Source: Ancylobacter mangrovi (lineage in GTDB: Bacteria; Pseudomonadota; Alphaproteobacteria; Rhizobiales; Xanthobacteraceae). Taken from it: a stretch of DNA of 64,000 bases. The translations under genes and the position numbers were made by a program. Shown one piece after another: positions 10,447 to 19,718 of the stretch (positions within the stretch are counted from its first letter, which is position 1; each line of letters starts with the position of its first letter). Below the pieces are notes generated by a model. It saw nothing but the letters and a program-made list of their open reading frames with translations. It did not search any database and was not told the origin of the DNA. The stretch lies in assembly GCF_024752355.1 (NCBI RefSeq), contig NZ_JANTHZ010000005.1:243022-307021 (forward strand), read 5' to 3'.

Positions 10447-11826
10447 TCAGGCCTTCTCGGCCTCGTCCTTGCCCGCTTCGGCCTTGTCGGCCTCGTCCTC
10501 GGCGTAGAGCTCCTCGCGGGTCACGGGAACTTCCTTGACCTTGGCGAGCTCGAGCAGGAAGTCGACGACCTTCTCCTCGAAGATCGGCGCGCGCAGGCTG
10601 GCGAGCGCCTGGGCGTTCTTGCGGTAGAACTCCCACACCTGCTGCTCCTGGCCCGGGAACTGGCGGGCGCGCTCGACGACGGCGCGGGTCACCTCGTCGT
10701 CGCTGACCTGGATGTCGTTCTTCTCGCCGATCTCCGCCAGCACGAGGCCGAGCCGCACGCGGCGCTTGGCGATGGTCTCGTAGTCGGCGCGGGCGGCCTC
10801 CTGGGTCGTGCCCTCGTCCTCGAAGGTGCGCTTCTGCTGCTCCATCTCGGAGGTCACCGAGCCCCAGATGCCCTCGAATTCCTGCTCGGCGAGGGTCGGG
10901 GGCACGTCGAACTGGTGCATCGTGTCCAGCACGTCGAGCAGCTTGCGCTTCACCTTGGCGCGGCTCTGGGCGTTGTGCTCCTGGGCGATGCGGCTCTTCA
11001 CCTGCTCCTTGAGCGCGTCGAGGCTGTCCATGCCGAGCGTCTTGGCGAACTCGTCGTCGAGCTTCACCTCGCCCGGGGCCTCGATGGTCTTGGCGGTCAC
11101 CTCGAACGAGGCCGCCTTGCCGGCGAGATTGGCGGCCTGGTAGTTCTCGGGGAAGGTCACGTTGACGGTGCGGGTCTCGTCGGCCTTGATCCCGACGAGC
11201 TGCTCCTCGAAGCCCGGGATGAAGGTGTTCGAGCCGATCACGACCGGGATGTCCTCGCCCGAGCCGCCCTCGAACTTCTCGCCGTCGATGGTGCCGACGA
11301 AGGCGACGGTGACGCGGTCGCCGTTCTCGGCCGCGCCTTCCTTCGCCGAATAGGGACGGTTGCCCTCGGCGATGCGGTTGACCATCTCGTCGACCTCGGC
11401 GTCGGTGACGGCGAGCACCGGCTTGTCGAGCTCGATCGACTTGAAGTCGCCCAGCTCGATGCTCGGCAGCACCTCGAGGCCGACGGTGTAGGACAGGTCC
11501 GCCTTGCCCTCGAGCACCTCGTTCACCGCCCCCTCGTCCTGCGGCAGCTCGATCTTGGGCTGGAGCGCGAGCTTGAAGCCGTGCTCCTCGACGATCTGGC
11601 CGTTGGCCTCGTTCACGGCCTGGTCGATCACCTCGGCCAGCACCGACTTGCCGTACATGCGCTTGAGATGGGCGACCGGCACCTTGCCGGGCCGGAACCC
11701 GTTGAGGCGGACCTTGTCCTTCATCTCGTTCAGGCGCTCGTTCGCCTTGGCGTCGAGTTCGGCGGCCGGCAGCACCACGCGGTATTCGCGCTTCAGACCT
11801 TCGGCGAGGAGTTCGGTGACCTGCAT
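10447..11826 (-). CDS. tig: Trigger factor, ribosome-associated chaperone
   Basis: 459 residues. The N-terminal ribosome-binding domain carries the signature GFRPGKVP (near residue 45) for docking next to the nascent-chain exit. The FKBP-type peptidyl-prolyl isomerase domain is in the middle ([21 protein letters not shown]), followed by the helical chaperone arms and an acidic/Lys-rich tail. It binds newly made polypeptides and speeds proline isomerisation. The start at 11826 begins the family N-terminus [15 protein letters not shown]. It is upstream of clpP, as in most bacteria. Confidence 0.97.
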   Translation of the reverse strand: MQVTELLAEGLKREYRVVLPAAELDAKANERLNEMKDKVRLNGFRPGKVPVAHLKRMYGKSVLAEVIDQAVNEANGQIVEEHGFKLALQPKIELPQDEGAVNEVLEGKADLSYTVGLEVLPSIELGDFKSIELDKPVLAVTDAEVDEMVNRIAEGNRPYSAKEGAAENGDRVTVAFVGTIDGEKFEGGSGEDIPVVIGSNTFIPGFEEQLVGIKADETRTVNVTFPENYQAANLAGKAASFEVTAKTIEAPGEVKLDDEFAKTLGMDSLDALKEQVKSRIAQEHNAQSRAKVKRKLLDVLDTMHQFDVPPTLAEQEFEGIWGSVTSEMEQQKRTFEDEGTTQEAARADYETIAKRRVRLGLVLAEIGEKNDIQVSDDEVTRAVVERARQFPGQEQQVWEFYRKNAQALASLRAPIFEEKVVDFLLELAKVKEVPVTREELYAEDEADKAEAGKDEAEKA

Positions 11827-11955
11827 GTTCTATCGGCCTTCGTCTTGGTCCCCGGGGTCGGGGGTCTCGAAATGGGTGTGCGAGGCACGTGGCTGCTGCG
11901 CCGCGAACCCTCGTCGGTGCGAATTCGGTCGGGAGGCTGCGGACGCTCGGAAGCC

Positions 11956-12040
11956 TGGTGCGGGCGGAGGGTTTCGAACCCCCACGACTTTCGTCACGGG
12001 AACCTAAATCCCGCGCGTCTACCAGTTCCGCCACGCCCGC
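11956..12040 (-). tRNA. tRNA-Leu (TAG anticodon)
   Basis: A complete 85-base class II tRNA on the minus strand. The acceptor GCGGGCG / CGCCCGC is followed by discriminator A and an encoded CCA (11956-11958). The anticodon stem CGGGA / TCCCG encloses TTTAGGT with anticodon TAG. A long variable arm and a T-arm with GGTTCGAAACC complete it. It reads CUA and related Leu codons. Confidence 0.96.
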
Positions 12041-12232
12041 GGACGTGCCTTCGTCTCCGCCACCGCCCGGAAGCACCGCCGGAAGGATCGCAAAGACGCA
12101 CGGACACGCGCACCTGCGAGGGTGCCGCCTGCCGGGTGCGGGCTTATAGCACGGCGATGCCGCAGCGCCAGCCCTAAAAGCGGCCGATCCGGGCGCGAGC
12201 CGGCGCCCGCTCGCGCAGCTTTGAGCGAAGCC

Positions 12233-13711
12233 TTACAGGCGCTGGAAAAGCCGGCGGTAGACCGGCCTCAGCGCGTCGATCAGATCGTCGGCGACGAGGC
12301 CCGGCCCGGCCTCCCGCGCCGCCTCGCCATGCACCCACACGCCCGCGCAGGCGGCCTCGAAGGCGGGCATGCCCTGCGAGAGCAGGCCGCCGACGATTCC
12401 CGACAGCACGTCCCCGGCCCCCGCGGTCGCGAGCCAGGGCGGCGCGTTGGCCGCGACCGCCGCCCGCCCGTCCGGCGCCGCCACCACCGTATCCGGCCCC
12501 TTCAGCACCACGACGATGCCGAGCAGGCGCGCCGCCGCGCGCACGCGCTCGATCTTCGAGGGCGGCGAGAGCACCTCCTCATGCCCGGCGAACAGCTTGG
12601 CGAACTCCCCGTCATGGGGCGTGGCGACCGCCGCCGGCGAAAGGCTCATGGCCTGTGCCAGCTCGTCCGGCGCGCCGGCGAAGCTGCTGATGAGATCGGC
12701 ATCGATGACGACGCGGCGGTCGGCGCAGGCCCGCAGCTTGTCGCGCGCGCCCTGCCCCACCCCGACGCCCGGCCCGATGACGACCGTCGCGAGCCGCGGA
12801 TCGGCGAGCAGATGCGCCAGCCCGTCCGCATCCTCGACCGGCCGCACCATGATCGCCGAGAGGTTGGCCGCATGGATCGCCAGCGCCGCCGCCGGGCAGG
12901 CGACGGTGACCAGCCCCGCCCCCGCCCGGAGCGCGGCGCGGGCGGCAAGCCGTGTCGCACCCGTTGCCTGCGCCGGCCCGGAGACGGCGACCAGGTGGCC
13001 GCGTGAATACTTGTGCCCCTCGGCCCGCGGCACCGGGAAGCCGCCGCCCCACAGCTCCGGCACGTTCTCGAACGCCTGCGAGCGGATGACGTCGAGCGTC
13101 GCCGGCCCGATGCCGATATCGGCGACGGTCAGCTCGCCGCAGTGCAGCCGCCCCGGCATCAGCAGGTGCCCCGGCTTGGCGCGGAAGAAGGTGACGCTCC
13201 AGCGCGCCCGCACCGCCGAGCCGCGCACCGCGCCGCTCGCGCCGTCGATGCCGGAGGGAAGGTCCACCGCGACGACCGGGAGCGCTGCGGCGTTCAGCCT
13301 TTCGACCAGCTCGCGCGCCGCGCCGTCGAGATCGCGGGCGAGGCCCGCCCCGAACAGCGCGTCGATGACGAGGTCCACCGGCGCCAGCGAGGCCTCGGCC
13401 GCCGCCTCCACCGGCCCGCTCCAGCGCCCCGCCATCAGCGCGGCGTCGCCCTTCAGCGCCTCGCGCGCGCCGAGCAGCGCCACCCGCACACGGTATCCCA
13501 TCCCCGCCATGAGCCGGGCCGCGACGAAGCCGTCGCCGCCATTGTTGCCCGGCCCGCACAGCACCAGCACCCGGCTGCCGACGGCCGCCTGGCGGCCCGC
13601 CACCCGCGCCACGGCGGCGCCGGCATGCTCCATCAGCCGCTCGCCCGGCACCCTGCCGGCGATCGTCAGCGCATCGGCACGCCCCATCTCGTCGGGGGTG
13701 AGAAGTTCCAT
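12233..13711 (-). CDS. nnr: Bifunctional NAD(P)HX epimerase/dehydratase
   Basis: 492 residues, a fusion of two repair enzymes. The N-terminal YjeF/NnrE domain has the glycine-rich CGPGNNGGDGF and epimerises the R form of hydrated NAD(P)H. The C-terminal ribokinase-like NnrD domain has GPGVG and the anion-hole motif GAGDVLSGI, and dehydrates the S form with ADP or ATP, restoring NAD(P)H. The start at 13711 (MELLTPDEMGRADAL) follows AAGGGA; a longer frame begins at 13750. It is divergent from glnB, and the shared upstream region carries nitrogen-type regulatory sites. Confidence 0.93.
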   Translation of the reverse strand: MELLTPDEMGRADALTIAGRVPGERLMEHAGAAVARVAGRQAAVGSRVLVLCGPGNNGGDGFVAARLMAGMGYRVRVALLGAREALKGDAALMAGRWSGPVEAAAEASLAPVDLVIDALFGAGLARDLDGAARELVERLNAAALPVVAVDLPSGIDGASGAVRGSAVRARWSVTFFRAKPGHLLMPGRLHCGELTVADIGIGPATLDVIRSQAFENVPELWGGGFPVPRAEGHKYSRGHLVAVSGPAQATGATRLAARAALRAGAGLVTVACPAAALAIHAANLSAIMVRPVEDADGLAHLLADPRLATVVIGPGVGVGQGARDKLRACADRRVVIDADLISSFAGAPDELAQAMSLSPAAVATPHDGEFAKLFAGHEEVLSPPSKIERVRAAARLLGIVVVLKGPDTVVAAPDGRAAVAANAPPWLATAGAGDVLSGIVGGLLSQGMPAFEAACAGVWVHGEAAREAGPGLVADDLIDALRPVYRRLFQRL

Positions 13712-13804
13712 GGCGCGATCCCTTCGGAGAGCAGCTGGCGGCGGTGTCACGTTAGGCGAAAGCCCCGCTCCGGGCGAGCTTACGCCGCCCTGTGCGCGGC
13801 ATTT

Positions 13805-13817
13805 GGCAACCTTTGCC
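13805..13817. promoter_or_regulatory. Inverted repeat GGCAA-N3-TTGCC
   Basis: Perfect 5-base arms in the nnr/glnB intergenic region. It superficially resembles a sigma-54 promoter, but the GG and GC dinucleotides are 2 bases too close. More likely a protein-binding site or chance. Confidence 0.25.
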
Positions 13818-13858
13818 TAATATGCGCGCTGCTCCGGCCGCCGACGCGCATCATTTTT

Positions 13859-13875
13859 TGCATATAAATTATGCA
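13859..13875 (+). promoter_or_regulatory. Candidate NtrC enhancer site for glnB
   Basis: A 17-base palindrome TGCATATAAATTATGCA inside an AT-rich stretch. It keeps the outer TGCA-N9-TGCA geometry of the NtrC consensus TGCACC-N5-GGTGCA, although the inner CC/GG are lost. Its centre lies about 140 bases upstream of the predicted sigma-54 start site, a distance typical of NtrC enhancers. Confidence 0.45.
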
Positions 13876-13892
13876 TTTCGCCTATATATTAA

Positions 13893-14393
<501 letters not shown>

Positions 14394-14424
14394 CGGCACG
14401 CGTAATATGATTGGGCCGACAGGA

Positions 14425-14452
14425 CGCGCCGCATCGCGAACGATGCGGCGCG
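14425..14452 (+). promoter_or_regulatory. Strong intergenic hairpin between glnB and glnA
   Basis: A perfect 12-bp stem, CGCGCCGCATCG / CGATGCGGCGCG, capped by a CGAA tetraloop, midway in the 132-base glnB-glnA gap. No proper T-tract follows (CATCGTTGTTCG). It could be a partial terminator, a processing site or a barrier that sets the glnB:glnA transcript ratio. Confidence 0.55.
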
Positions 14453-14525
14453 CATCGTTGTTCGACCATCGCACGCGCCTCGCTGTCCGCAGCGCGTTAC
14501 GGTATTCAGAAGAGGTACGGATATA

Positions 14526-15935
14526 ATGACGACGGCCAAGGATGTAATGAAGCTTATTAAGGACAACGACGTAAAATACGTCGACCTGCGCTTCACCGAT
14601 CCGCGCGGCAAGTGGCAGCATGTGACCTTCGACATTACGATGGTCGATGACGACTTCTTTGCCGAAGGTCAGGCGTTCGACGGCTCGTCCATCGCCGGCT
14701 GGAAGGCGATCAACGAGTCCGACATGCACCTCCAGCCGGATCTCGAGTCCGCCTGCATCGATCCTTTCTTCTCCGAGACCACGCTCGTCGTCGTCTGCGA
14801 CGTGCTTGAGCCGACCACCGGCGAGCCCTATGGGCGCGATCCGCGCGGCATCGCCAAGAAGGCCGAGGCCTATCTCAAGTCCACCGGCATCGGCGACACG
14901 GTCTATTTCGGACCCGAGGCCGAGTTCTTCATCTTCGACGACGTCCGCTTCAAGACCGACCCGTACAACACCGGCTTCAAGCTGGATTCGGTCGAGCTGC
15001 CGAGCAACACCGACACCGACTATGAGGGCGGCAATCTCGGCCACCACGTGAAGACCAAGGGCGGCTACTTCCCCGTGCCGCCGGTCGACAGCGGCCAGGA
15101 CATGCGCGGCGAGATGCTGGCGGCCATGGCCCGCATGGGCGCCAAGGTCGAGAAGCACCACCACGAGGTGGCTTCCGCCCAGCACGAGCTCGGCCTCAAG
15201 TTCACCACTCTGGTGACGATGGCCGACCACCTGCAGATCTACAAGTACTGCATCCACCAGGTGGCGAACGTCTACGGCAAGACCGCGACCTTCATGCCCA
15301 AGCCCGTCTTCGGCGACAACGGCTCGGGCATGCACGTGCACCAGTCGATCTGGAAGGGCGGCAAGCCGACCTTCGCCGGCAACAAATATGCCGACCTCAG
15401 CCAGGAATGCCTGTGGTACATCGGCGGCATCATCAAGCACGCCAAGTCGCTCAACGCCTTCACCAACCCGCTCACCAACTCCTACAAGCGTCTGGTGCCA
15501 GGCTATGAGGCGCCGGTGCTGCTGGCCTATTCCTCGCGCAACCGTTCGGCCTCGTGCCGCATCCCCTACACCACCTCGCCCAAGGCGAAGCGCGTCGAGA
15601 CCCGCTTCCCGGACCCCGGCGCGAACCCCTATCTCGCCTTCTCGGCGCTGCTGATGGCCGGCCTCGACGGCATCGCCAACAAGATCGATCCCGGTCCGGC
15701 CATGGACAAGGACCTGTACGATCTGCCGCCGCGCGAGCTGAAGAAGATCCCGACCGTGTGCGCCTCGCTGCGCGAGGCTCTCGCCTCGCTCGACAAGGAC
15801 CGCGAGTACCTGAAGAAGGGCGGCGTCTTCGACGACGACTTCATCAACTCCTATATCGAGCTGAAGATGACCGAGGTGGCGCGCTTCGAAATGACGCCGC
15901 ACCCGGTCGAGTTCGAGATGTACTACTCGGTCTGA
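14526..15935 (+). CDS. glnA: Glutamine synthetase, type I
   Basis: 469 residues of the dodecameric GSI-beta class, which makes glutamine from glutamate, ammonia and ATP. Landmarks are FDGSSIAGW near residue 55, the metal ligands in [20 protein letters not shown], the ATP-site region [10 protein letters not shown] and the NRSASCRIP segment. Tyr398 in DLYDLPP is the adenylylation site, so activity is under GlnE/PII control. The start has GAGG 10 bases upstream. It follows glnB in one orientation and ends in a strong terminator. Confidence 0.97.
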   Translation: MTTAKDVMKLIKDNDVKYVDLRFTDPRGKWQHVTFDITMVDDDFFAEGQAFDGSSIAGWKAINESDMHLQPDLESACIDPFFSETTLVVVCDVLEPTTGEPYGRDPRGIAKKAEAYLKSTGIGDTVYFGPEAEFFIFDDVRFKTDPYNTGFKLDSVELPSNTDTDYEGGNLGHHVKTKGGYFPVPPVDSGQDMRGEMLAAMARMGAKVEKHHHEVASAQHELGLKFTTLVTMADHLQIYKYCIHQVANVYGKTATFMPKPVFGDNGSGMHVHQSIWKGGKPTFAGNKYADLSQECLWYIGGIIKHAKSLNAFTNPLTNSYKRLVPGYEAPVLLAYSSRNRSASCRIPYTTSPKAKRVETRFPDPGANPYLAFSALLMAGLDGIANKIDPGPAMDKDLYDLPPRELKKIPTVCASLREALASLDKDREYLKKGGVFDDDFINSYIELKMTEVARFEMTPHPVEFEMYYSV

Positions 15936-15961
15936 TCGTCCGCGATCGCCGCGATCATCGG

Positions 15962-15985
15962 AAGGGGCGCCTCAGGGCGCCCCTT
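15962..15985 (+). terminator. Terminator of glnA
   Basis: A 10-bp stem AAGGGGCGCC / GGCGCCCCTT with a TCAG loop, followed by TTCGTTTC, 26 bases after the glnA stop. Clear intrinsic terminator on the plus strand. Confidence 0.85.
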
Positions 15986-15991
15986 TTCGTT

Positions 15992-17203
15992 TCACGCCGC
16001 CCCTGCCGCCGTGCCGGGCGAGGAGCGGAACGCCTCGCCGGTCTCGATCCGGTTCCGCCCGGCCGCCTTGGCGCCGTAGAGCGCGCGGTCGGCCTGCGCG
16101 ATCAGGTCCTGAAGCCCGGTCTCGATCTGGTCGGCACCGGCATCGGGCGGCAGCACGGTGACGGCGAGGCCGATGCTGACCGTGCCGACCAGCAGGCCCG
16201 CCCCGTCCGTCAGCCCCAGCTTCGCACTCGCCTCAGCGAAGGCGCCCTGCACCCGGGCGGCGACCTCGCGCGCCCGCGCGAGATCCGCGCCCGGCAGCAC
16301 CGCGGCGAACTCCTCGCCGCCGATCCGCGCCACTACGTCGCTCTGGCGCAGACGCTCGTGCAACACATCGGAGAACAGCGCCAGCAGCCGGTCGCCCGCG
16401 GCATGGCCGAAGCGGTCATTGACCTGCTTGAAGCGGTCGAGGTCGCACACCATCGCCGCGCACGGCCCGCCCGCCATCGCCGCCGAGAGCGAGCGCTCGA
16501 GGAAGCCGCGCCGGTTGAGCGCGCCGGTGAGCGGGTCGAGCAGCGCCGCGCTCTTGTAGATGAGCTCGGAACGCTCGCGCACCATCAGCACCAGGATGAA
16601 GCAGATGAACATCGCCATCGCCACGCCCACCATGCCGAGCCACGCCATGGAGGGGTCGGTGAACAGCAGCACCTGCCCGCCCGAGACCTGGCTCGGGGCG
16701 AAGATGATGCGCCCGAGATTGACCAGCAGCGCCACCGAGAGCAGCCCGACCAGCGTCTGCCGCGGCTTCGAGGCGAGCGCACGCCGGCGCGCGAGCTGCA
16801 CGATGCTGAGGACCAGCAGCACGCTTATCATGGTCGAGATCACGATGACGCGGTCGACCATGGAGTCGCTGAGCGGCGGGAACTGGACCAGCACCACCCA
16901 GGCGAGCGGCGCGATCAGCGCATAGACCGTGCGGGGCGCCCGACGGTCGAAACTGCGCGTGCCGGTCCACAGCAGGCCGTAGGCGCCCAGCAGCGCCGCA
17001 TTGGCGAGCTCGACCGACATGAAAGCCGGGATCTGCCCGCGCATCGCCCCGCCGAACAGCCCGTAGGCCACCAGCACGAACGCCACCGCCCACTGCGCCA
17101 GCGCCGGCTCGCCCGGCGTCAGCCAGCGCACATAGAGCATGGCGCTGGCGAGCAGGAGGGAGATCGCCATCAGGACCGCCCAGAGCGTCCATGGATCGAG
17201 CAT
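15992..17203 (-). CDS. Membrane diguanylate cyclase (GGDEF)
   Basis: 403 residues. About six or seven hydrophobic segments fill residues 1-220, followed by a complete GGDEF domain beginning DPLTGALNRRGF. The active-site loop reads RIGGEEF, so the enzyme should condense two GTP to c-di-GMP. An allosteric inhibitory I-site (RQSD, five residues before GGEEF) is present, indicating product feedback. The sensory part is a plain multi-spanning membrane region with no recognised ligand-binding domain. c-di-GMP usually shifts cells toward exopolysaccharide production and sessility. Confidence 0.9.
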   Translation of the reverse strand: MLDPWTLWAVLMAISLLLASAMLYVRWLTPGEPALAQWAVAFVLVAYGLFGGAMRGQIPAFMSVELANAALLGAYGLLWTGTRSFDRRAPRTVYALIAPLAWVVLVQFPPLSDSMVDRVIVISTMISVLLVLSIVQLARRRALASKPRQTLVGLLSVALLVNLGRIIFAPSQVSGGQVLLFTDPSMAWLGMVGVAMAMFICFILVLMVRERSELIYKSAALLDPLTGALNRRGFLERSLSAAMAGGPCAAMVCDLDRFKQVNDRFGHAAGDRLLALFSDVLHERLRQSDVVARIGGEEFAAVLPGADLARAREVAARVQGAFAEASAKLGLTDGAGLLVGTVSIGLAVTVLPPDAGADQIETGLQDLIAQADRALYGAKAAGRNRIETGEAFRSSPGTAAGAA

Positions 17204-17350
17204 GTTGGGGTTACACGTCCATATTCCAGCGTCGGCACTCTAGCCGGTTCTTCATGGGCCGGAAACCGAGGGGATTCAACCGGAAGCATACATATCCGCG
17301 CGCGGCCGAAGGTCCCGCCCGACGCGGCCGGGGATCGCCGGCACATGCAA

Positions 17351-17378
17351 AAAGGGCAGGCCGCGAGGCCTGCCCTTT
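17351..17378 (-). terminator. Terminator of rplM-rpsI
   Basis: A perfect 12-bp stem AAAGGGCAGGCC / GGCCTGCCCTTT with a 4-base loop, followed on the minus strand by TTGC, giving a run of five T across the stem end. It lies 29 bases below the rpsI stop. Confidence 0.85.
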
Positions 17379-17406
17379 CGATAATCTCGGCAACCGGAAG
17401 AACCGG

Positions 17407-17886
17407 TCAGCGCTTCGAGAACTGGAAGCTGCGGCGGGCCTTCGCCTTGCCGTACTTCTTGCGCTCGACCACGCGCGAGTCGCGGGTCAGGAAGCCGCCC
17501 TTCTTCAGCGGGCCGCGCAGCTCGGGCTCGTAATAGGTGAGCGCGCGCGAGATGCCGTGGCGCAGCGCGCCGGCCTGGCCGGAGAGGCCGCCGCCGGAGA
17601 CGGTGGCCACCACGTCGTACTGGCCGGTGCGGGCCGCGGTGGTGAAGGGCTGCTGGATGATCAGGCGCAGCACGGGGCGAGCGAAATAGGTCTCGATCTC
17701 GCGCTCGTTCACCACGATCTTGCCGGTGCCGGGGCGGACCCACACGCGGGCGACGGCGTTCTTGCGCTTGCCGGTGGCATAGGCGCGACCGTACTTGTCG
17801 AGCTTCTGGACGTGCTTGGGAGCCTCGTCGGCCTGCGACGACTTCAGGGCCTCGAGCCCGTCGAGCGACTGGATGAGCTCAGCCAT
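17407..17886 (-). CDS. rpsI: 30S ribosomal protein S9
   Basis: 159 residues. The S9 core begins at [18 protein letters not shown] and ends with the universal tail [11 protein letters not shown], whose terminal Lys-Arg contacts P-site tRNA. An N-terminal extension of about 30 residues ([17 protein letters not shown]) is common in alphaproteobacteria. The start at 17886 lies two bases after the rplM stop, so the two are co-translated. Confidence 0.97.
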   Translation of the reverse strand: MAELIQSLDGLEALKSSQADEAPKHVQKLDKYGRAYATGKRKNAVARVWVRPGTGKIVVNEREIETYFARPVLRLIIQQPFTTAARTGQYDVVATVSGGGLSGQAGALRHGISRALTYYEPELRGPLKKGGFLTRDSRVVERKKYGKAKARRSFQFSKR

Positions 17887-17888
17887 GA

Positions 17889-18350
17889 TCAGATCCCCAC
17901 ATTCTTGCGGTTGAGCGCGGCGACATCGAGCGCCTCCGGCTTCTGGGCCTCGTGCGGGTGGCTGGCGCCCTTGTAGACGCGCAGATTGCCCATCAGCTTG
18001 CGGCCGAGCGGGCCGCGCGCCAGCATGCGCTCGACCGCCTTCTCGACCACGCGCTCCGGGAAGCGGCCGTCGAGCAGGAACTTCGCAGTCCGCTCCTTGA
18101 TGCCGCCCGGGAAGCCGGTGTGGTGGTAGTAGACCTTGTCGTTGCGCTTGTTGCCGGTCAGCGCCACCTTCTCGGCGTTGATCACGACGACATTGTCGCC
18201 GCAGTCGACGTGGGGGGTGTAGGTCGGCTTGTGCTTGCCCTTGAGGCGGGTCGCGATGATGGTCGCGAGACGGCCGACCACGAGGTCGGTGGCGTCGATC
18301 ACGATCCACTTCTTTTCTACGTCGGCCGGTTTCGCCGAATAGGTCTTCAT
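17889..18350 (-). CDS. rplM: 50S ribosomal protein L13
   Basis: 153 residues. L13 signatures are [47 protein letters not shown] and [20 protein letters not shown]. It binds 23S rRNA early in large-subunit assembly. The start at 18350 ([15 protein letters not shown]) is the family start; the frame extends six more residues. First gene of the rplM-rpsI operon, with a good promoter upstream. Confidence 0.97.
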   Translation of the reverse strand: MKTYSAKPADVEKKWIVIDATDLVVGRLATIIATRLKGKHKPTYTPHVDCGDNVVVINAEKVALTGNKRNDKVYYHHTGFPGGIKERTAKFLLDGRFPERVVEKAVERMLARGPLGRKLMGNLRVYKGASHPHEAQKPEALDVAALNRKNVGI

Positions 18351-18409
18351 GGGAATGTCCGTGTGCAAGGCATGCGGACCTTCGCGGCCGCACTTCTCTC
18401 TTGGCCGGG

Positions 18410-18438
18410 CTTCTAGCCGAGAGCGCGCGCAACGTCAA
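18410..18438 (-). promoter_or_regulatory. Sigma-70 promoter of rplM-rpsI
   Basis: On the minus strand: TTGACG (18433-18438), exactly 17 bases, then TAGAAG (18410-18415). Predicted start near 18403, about 50 bases upstream of rplM. A good match to the alphaproteobacterial housekeeping consensus. Confidence 0.65.
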
Positions 18439-18485
18439 TGTAACGCAGACGCGAATATCCCTTACATAACAATGGTTTAAAAAAT

Positions 18486-18501
18486 AGGTATTTTTATACC
18501 T
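18486..18501 (-). terminator. Terminator of the thioesterase gene
   Basis: An AT-rich hairpin AGGTAT-N4-ATACCT, followed on the minus strand by ATTTTTTA. It lies 21 bases below the thioesterase stop and separates it from the rplM promoter. Confidence 0.65.
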
Positions 18502-18522
18502 CGCGCTAAGCCCTTGAAATCG

Positions 18523-18969
18523 TCACGCCGGGATCGAATAGGTCGTCACCGCGTGGGCGCACAGCTCCTCCCCGCCCGTCACCCGAAACGGCGCGTCGCC
18601 CTCATGCGGAGCGCGCAGGCCCACCTCGCAGACCGCGAGCCGCCTGCCGAGCTTCATCAGCCGCGCATCGGCGACCAGCAGGCCCGGCTGCGGCTTGCGC
18701 AGGAAGTTGATGGAGAAATTCGTCGTCACCGCCAGCGGCACCGGGCCGATCGCGGCGAGGATCACCGCATAGGCGGCGATGTCGGCGAGCCCCATCATCG
18801 AGGGGCCGGAGACCGTGTCGCCCGGGCGCAGATGCTCCTCGCTGGCGGCCAGCGTGACGCCGACGCCCGCGGCGTCGACCCGCACCACGCGATGGGGCCG
18901 CCCTGCCCCGAAGGCCTGCGGAAACTCGGCGACGAGATAGGCCTGCAATTCCTCGGCGTTCATTCCCAT
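18523..18969 (-). CDS. PaaI-family hotdog thioesterase
   Basis: 148 residues with a single hotdog fold. The segment GDTVSGPSMMGLADIAAYAVIL matches the PaaI helix-loop region (MMGLAD in place of the usual xxxLAD), followed by TTNFSINFLRKP, the family's signature strand. Members hydrolyse aromatic or medium-chain acyl-CoA thioesters; the substrate here is unknown. The start at 18969 follows GGAGG by six bases; ATG 18963 is an alternative. The long upstream open frame is an artefact. It is divergent from the CoA-binding protein gene. Confidence 0.85.
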   Translation of the reverse strand: MGMNAEELQAYLVAEFPQAFGAGRPHRVVRVDAAGVGVTLAASEEHLRPGDTVSGPSMMGLADIAAYAVILAAIGPVPLAVTTNFSINFLRKPQPGLLVADARLMKLGRRLAVCEVGLRAPHEGDAPFRVTGGEELCAHAVTTYSIPA

Positions 18970-19113
18970 TCCCGTCCTCCCGCGTCTCCGGCGGCTATTA
19001 GGGCGGGTGCCGGTGACGTGCGCACGCCAATAGTTTTGATAGCCGCCATCACCATATGAAGGCCACTCCTGCCGGCGCCGCCGAGCCGGCAAACGTGAAA
19101 GGGACGCGCGGAT

Positions 19114-19554
19114 ATGACCCACGACCACTATGACGACGCCTTTATCGCCGACTGGCTCGGAAAGGTGCACACCATCGCCGTCGTCGGCGCCAGCCCGAAC
19201 CCGGCGCGGCCCAGCCACGGCGTCGCCCGCTTCCTCGCCATGCACGGCTACAAGGTGTTCGCCATCAATCCCGGCCAGGCCGGCCGCGACGTTGCCGGCC
19301 TGCCGACCTATGCCCGCCTCGCCGACGTGCCCGAGGCGATCGACATGGTCGACGTGTTCCGCGCGCCGCAATACCTGCCCGGGGTGGTCGACGAGGCGCT
19401 CGCCCTCTCTCCCCGTCCGAAGCTGATTTGGGGCCAACTCGGCGTGCGCGACGACGAGGCCGCGGCGACGGCGGAGGCGGCGGGCGTGGCGGTGATCATG
19501 AATCGCTGCCCGGCGATCGAGATGCCCCGGCTCGGCCTCAAGGGCCCACGCTGA
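19114..19554 (+). CDS. CoA-binding domain protein (YccU type)
   Basis: 146 residues forming one CoA_binding_2 Rossmann domain. It shows the nucleotide loop VVGASPNPARPSHGVARFL, FAINPGQAG, VDVFRAPQYLPGVVDEAL and the family end IMNRCPAIEMPRLGL. Proteins of this type resemble the CoA-binding half of succinyl-CoA synthetase and their role is not settled. Neighbouring MetY and the ribosomal operon are conserved partners in Rhizobiales from memory. Confidence 0.85.
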   Translation: MTHDHYDDAFIADWLGKVHTIAVVGASPNPARPSHGVARFLAMHGYKVFAINPGQAGRDVAGLPTYARLADVPEAIDMVDVFRAPQYLPGVVDEALALSPRPKLIWGQLGVRDDEAAATAEAAGVAVIMNRCPAIEMPRLGLKGPR

Positions 19555-19718
19555 GGGCTCGCGCCGGATCACGCTGCCGGGAACGGTATCGGACACCCGG
19601 CGCGAAAGCTCTTTGCACTCACAAGAGTGTGACCCAAGGGCTCCCCCAAGAGAATTCCCTTTGCTGCAAAGCAATGCTCCCCTCCCTATCGCCTCGTTCT
19701 GCGATAGGGAGATGGATA

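Noticed and set aside
10345..12177. Plus-strand open frame of 610 codons antisense to trigger factor
   Set aside because: Shadow of tig; it also crosses the tRNA-Leu gene and shows no domain.
13805..13817. A second sigma-54-like promoter (TTGGCAACCTTTGCC) for glnB
   Set aside because: The GG and GC dinucleotides are two bases closer than RpoN tolerates; the site at 13980-13994 has correct spacing.
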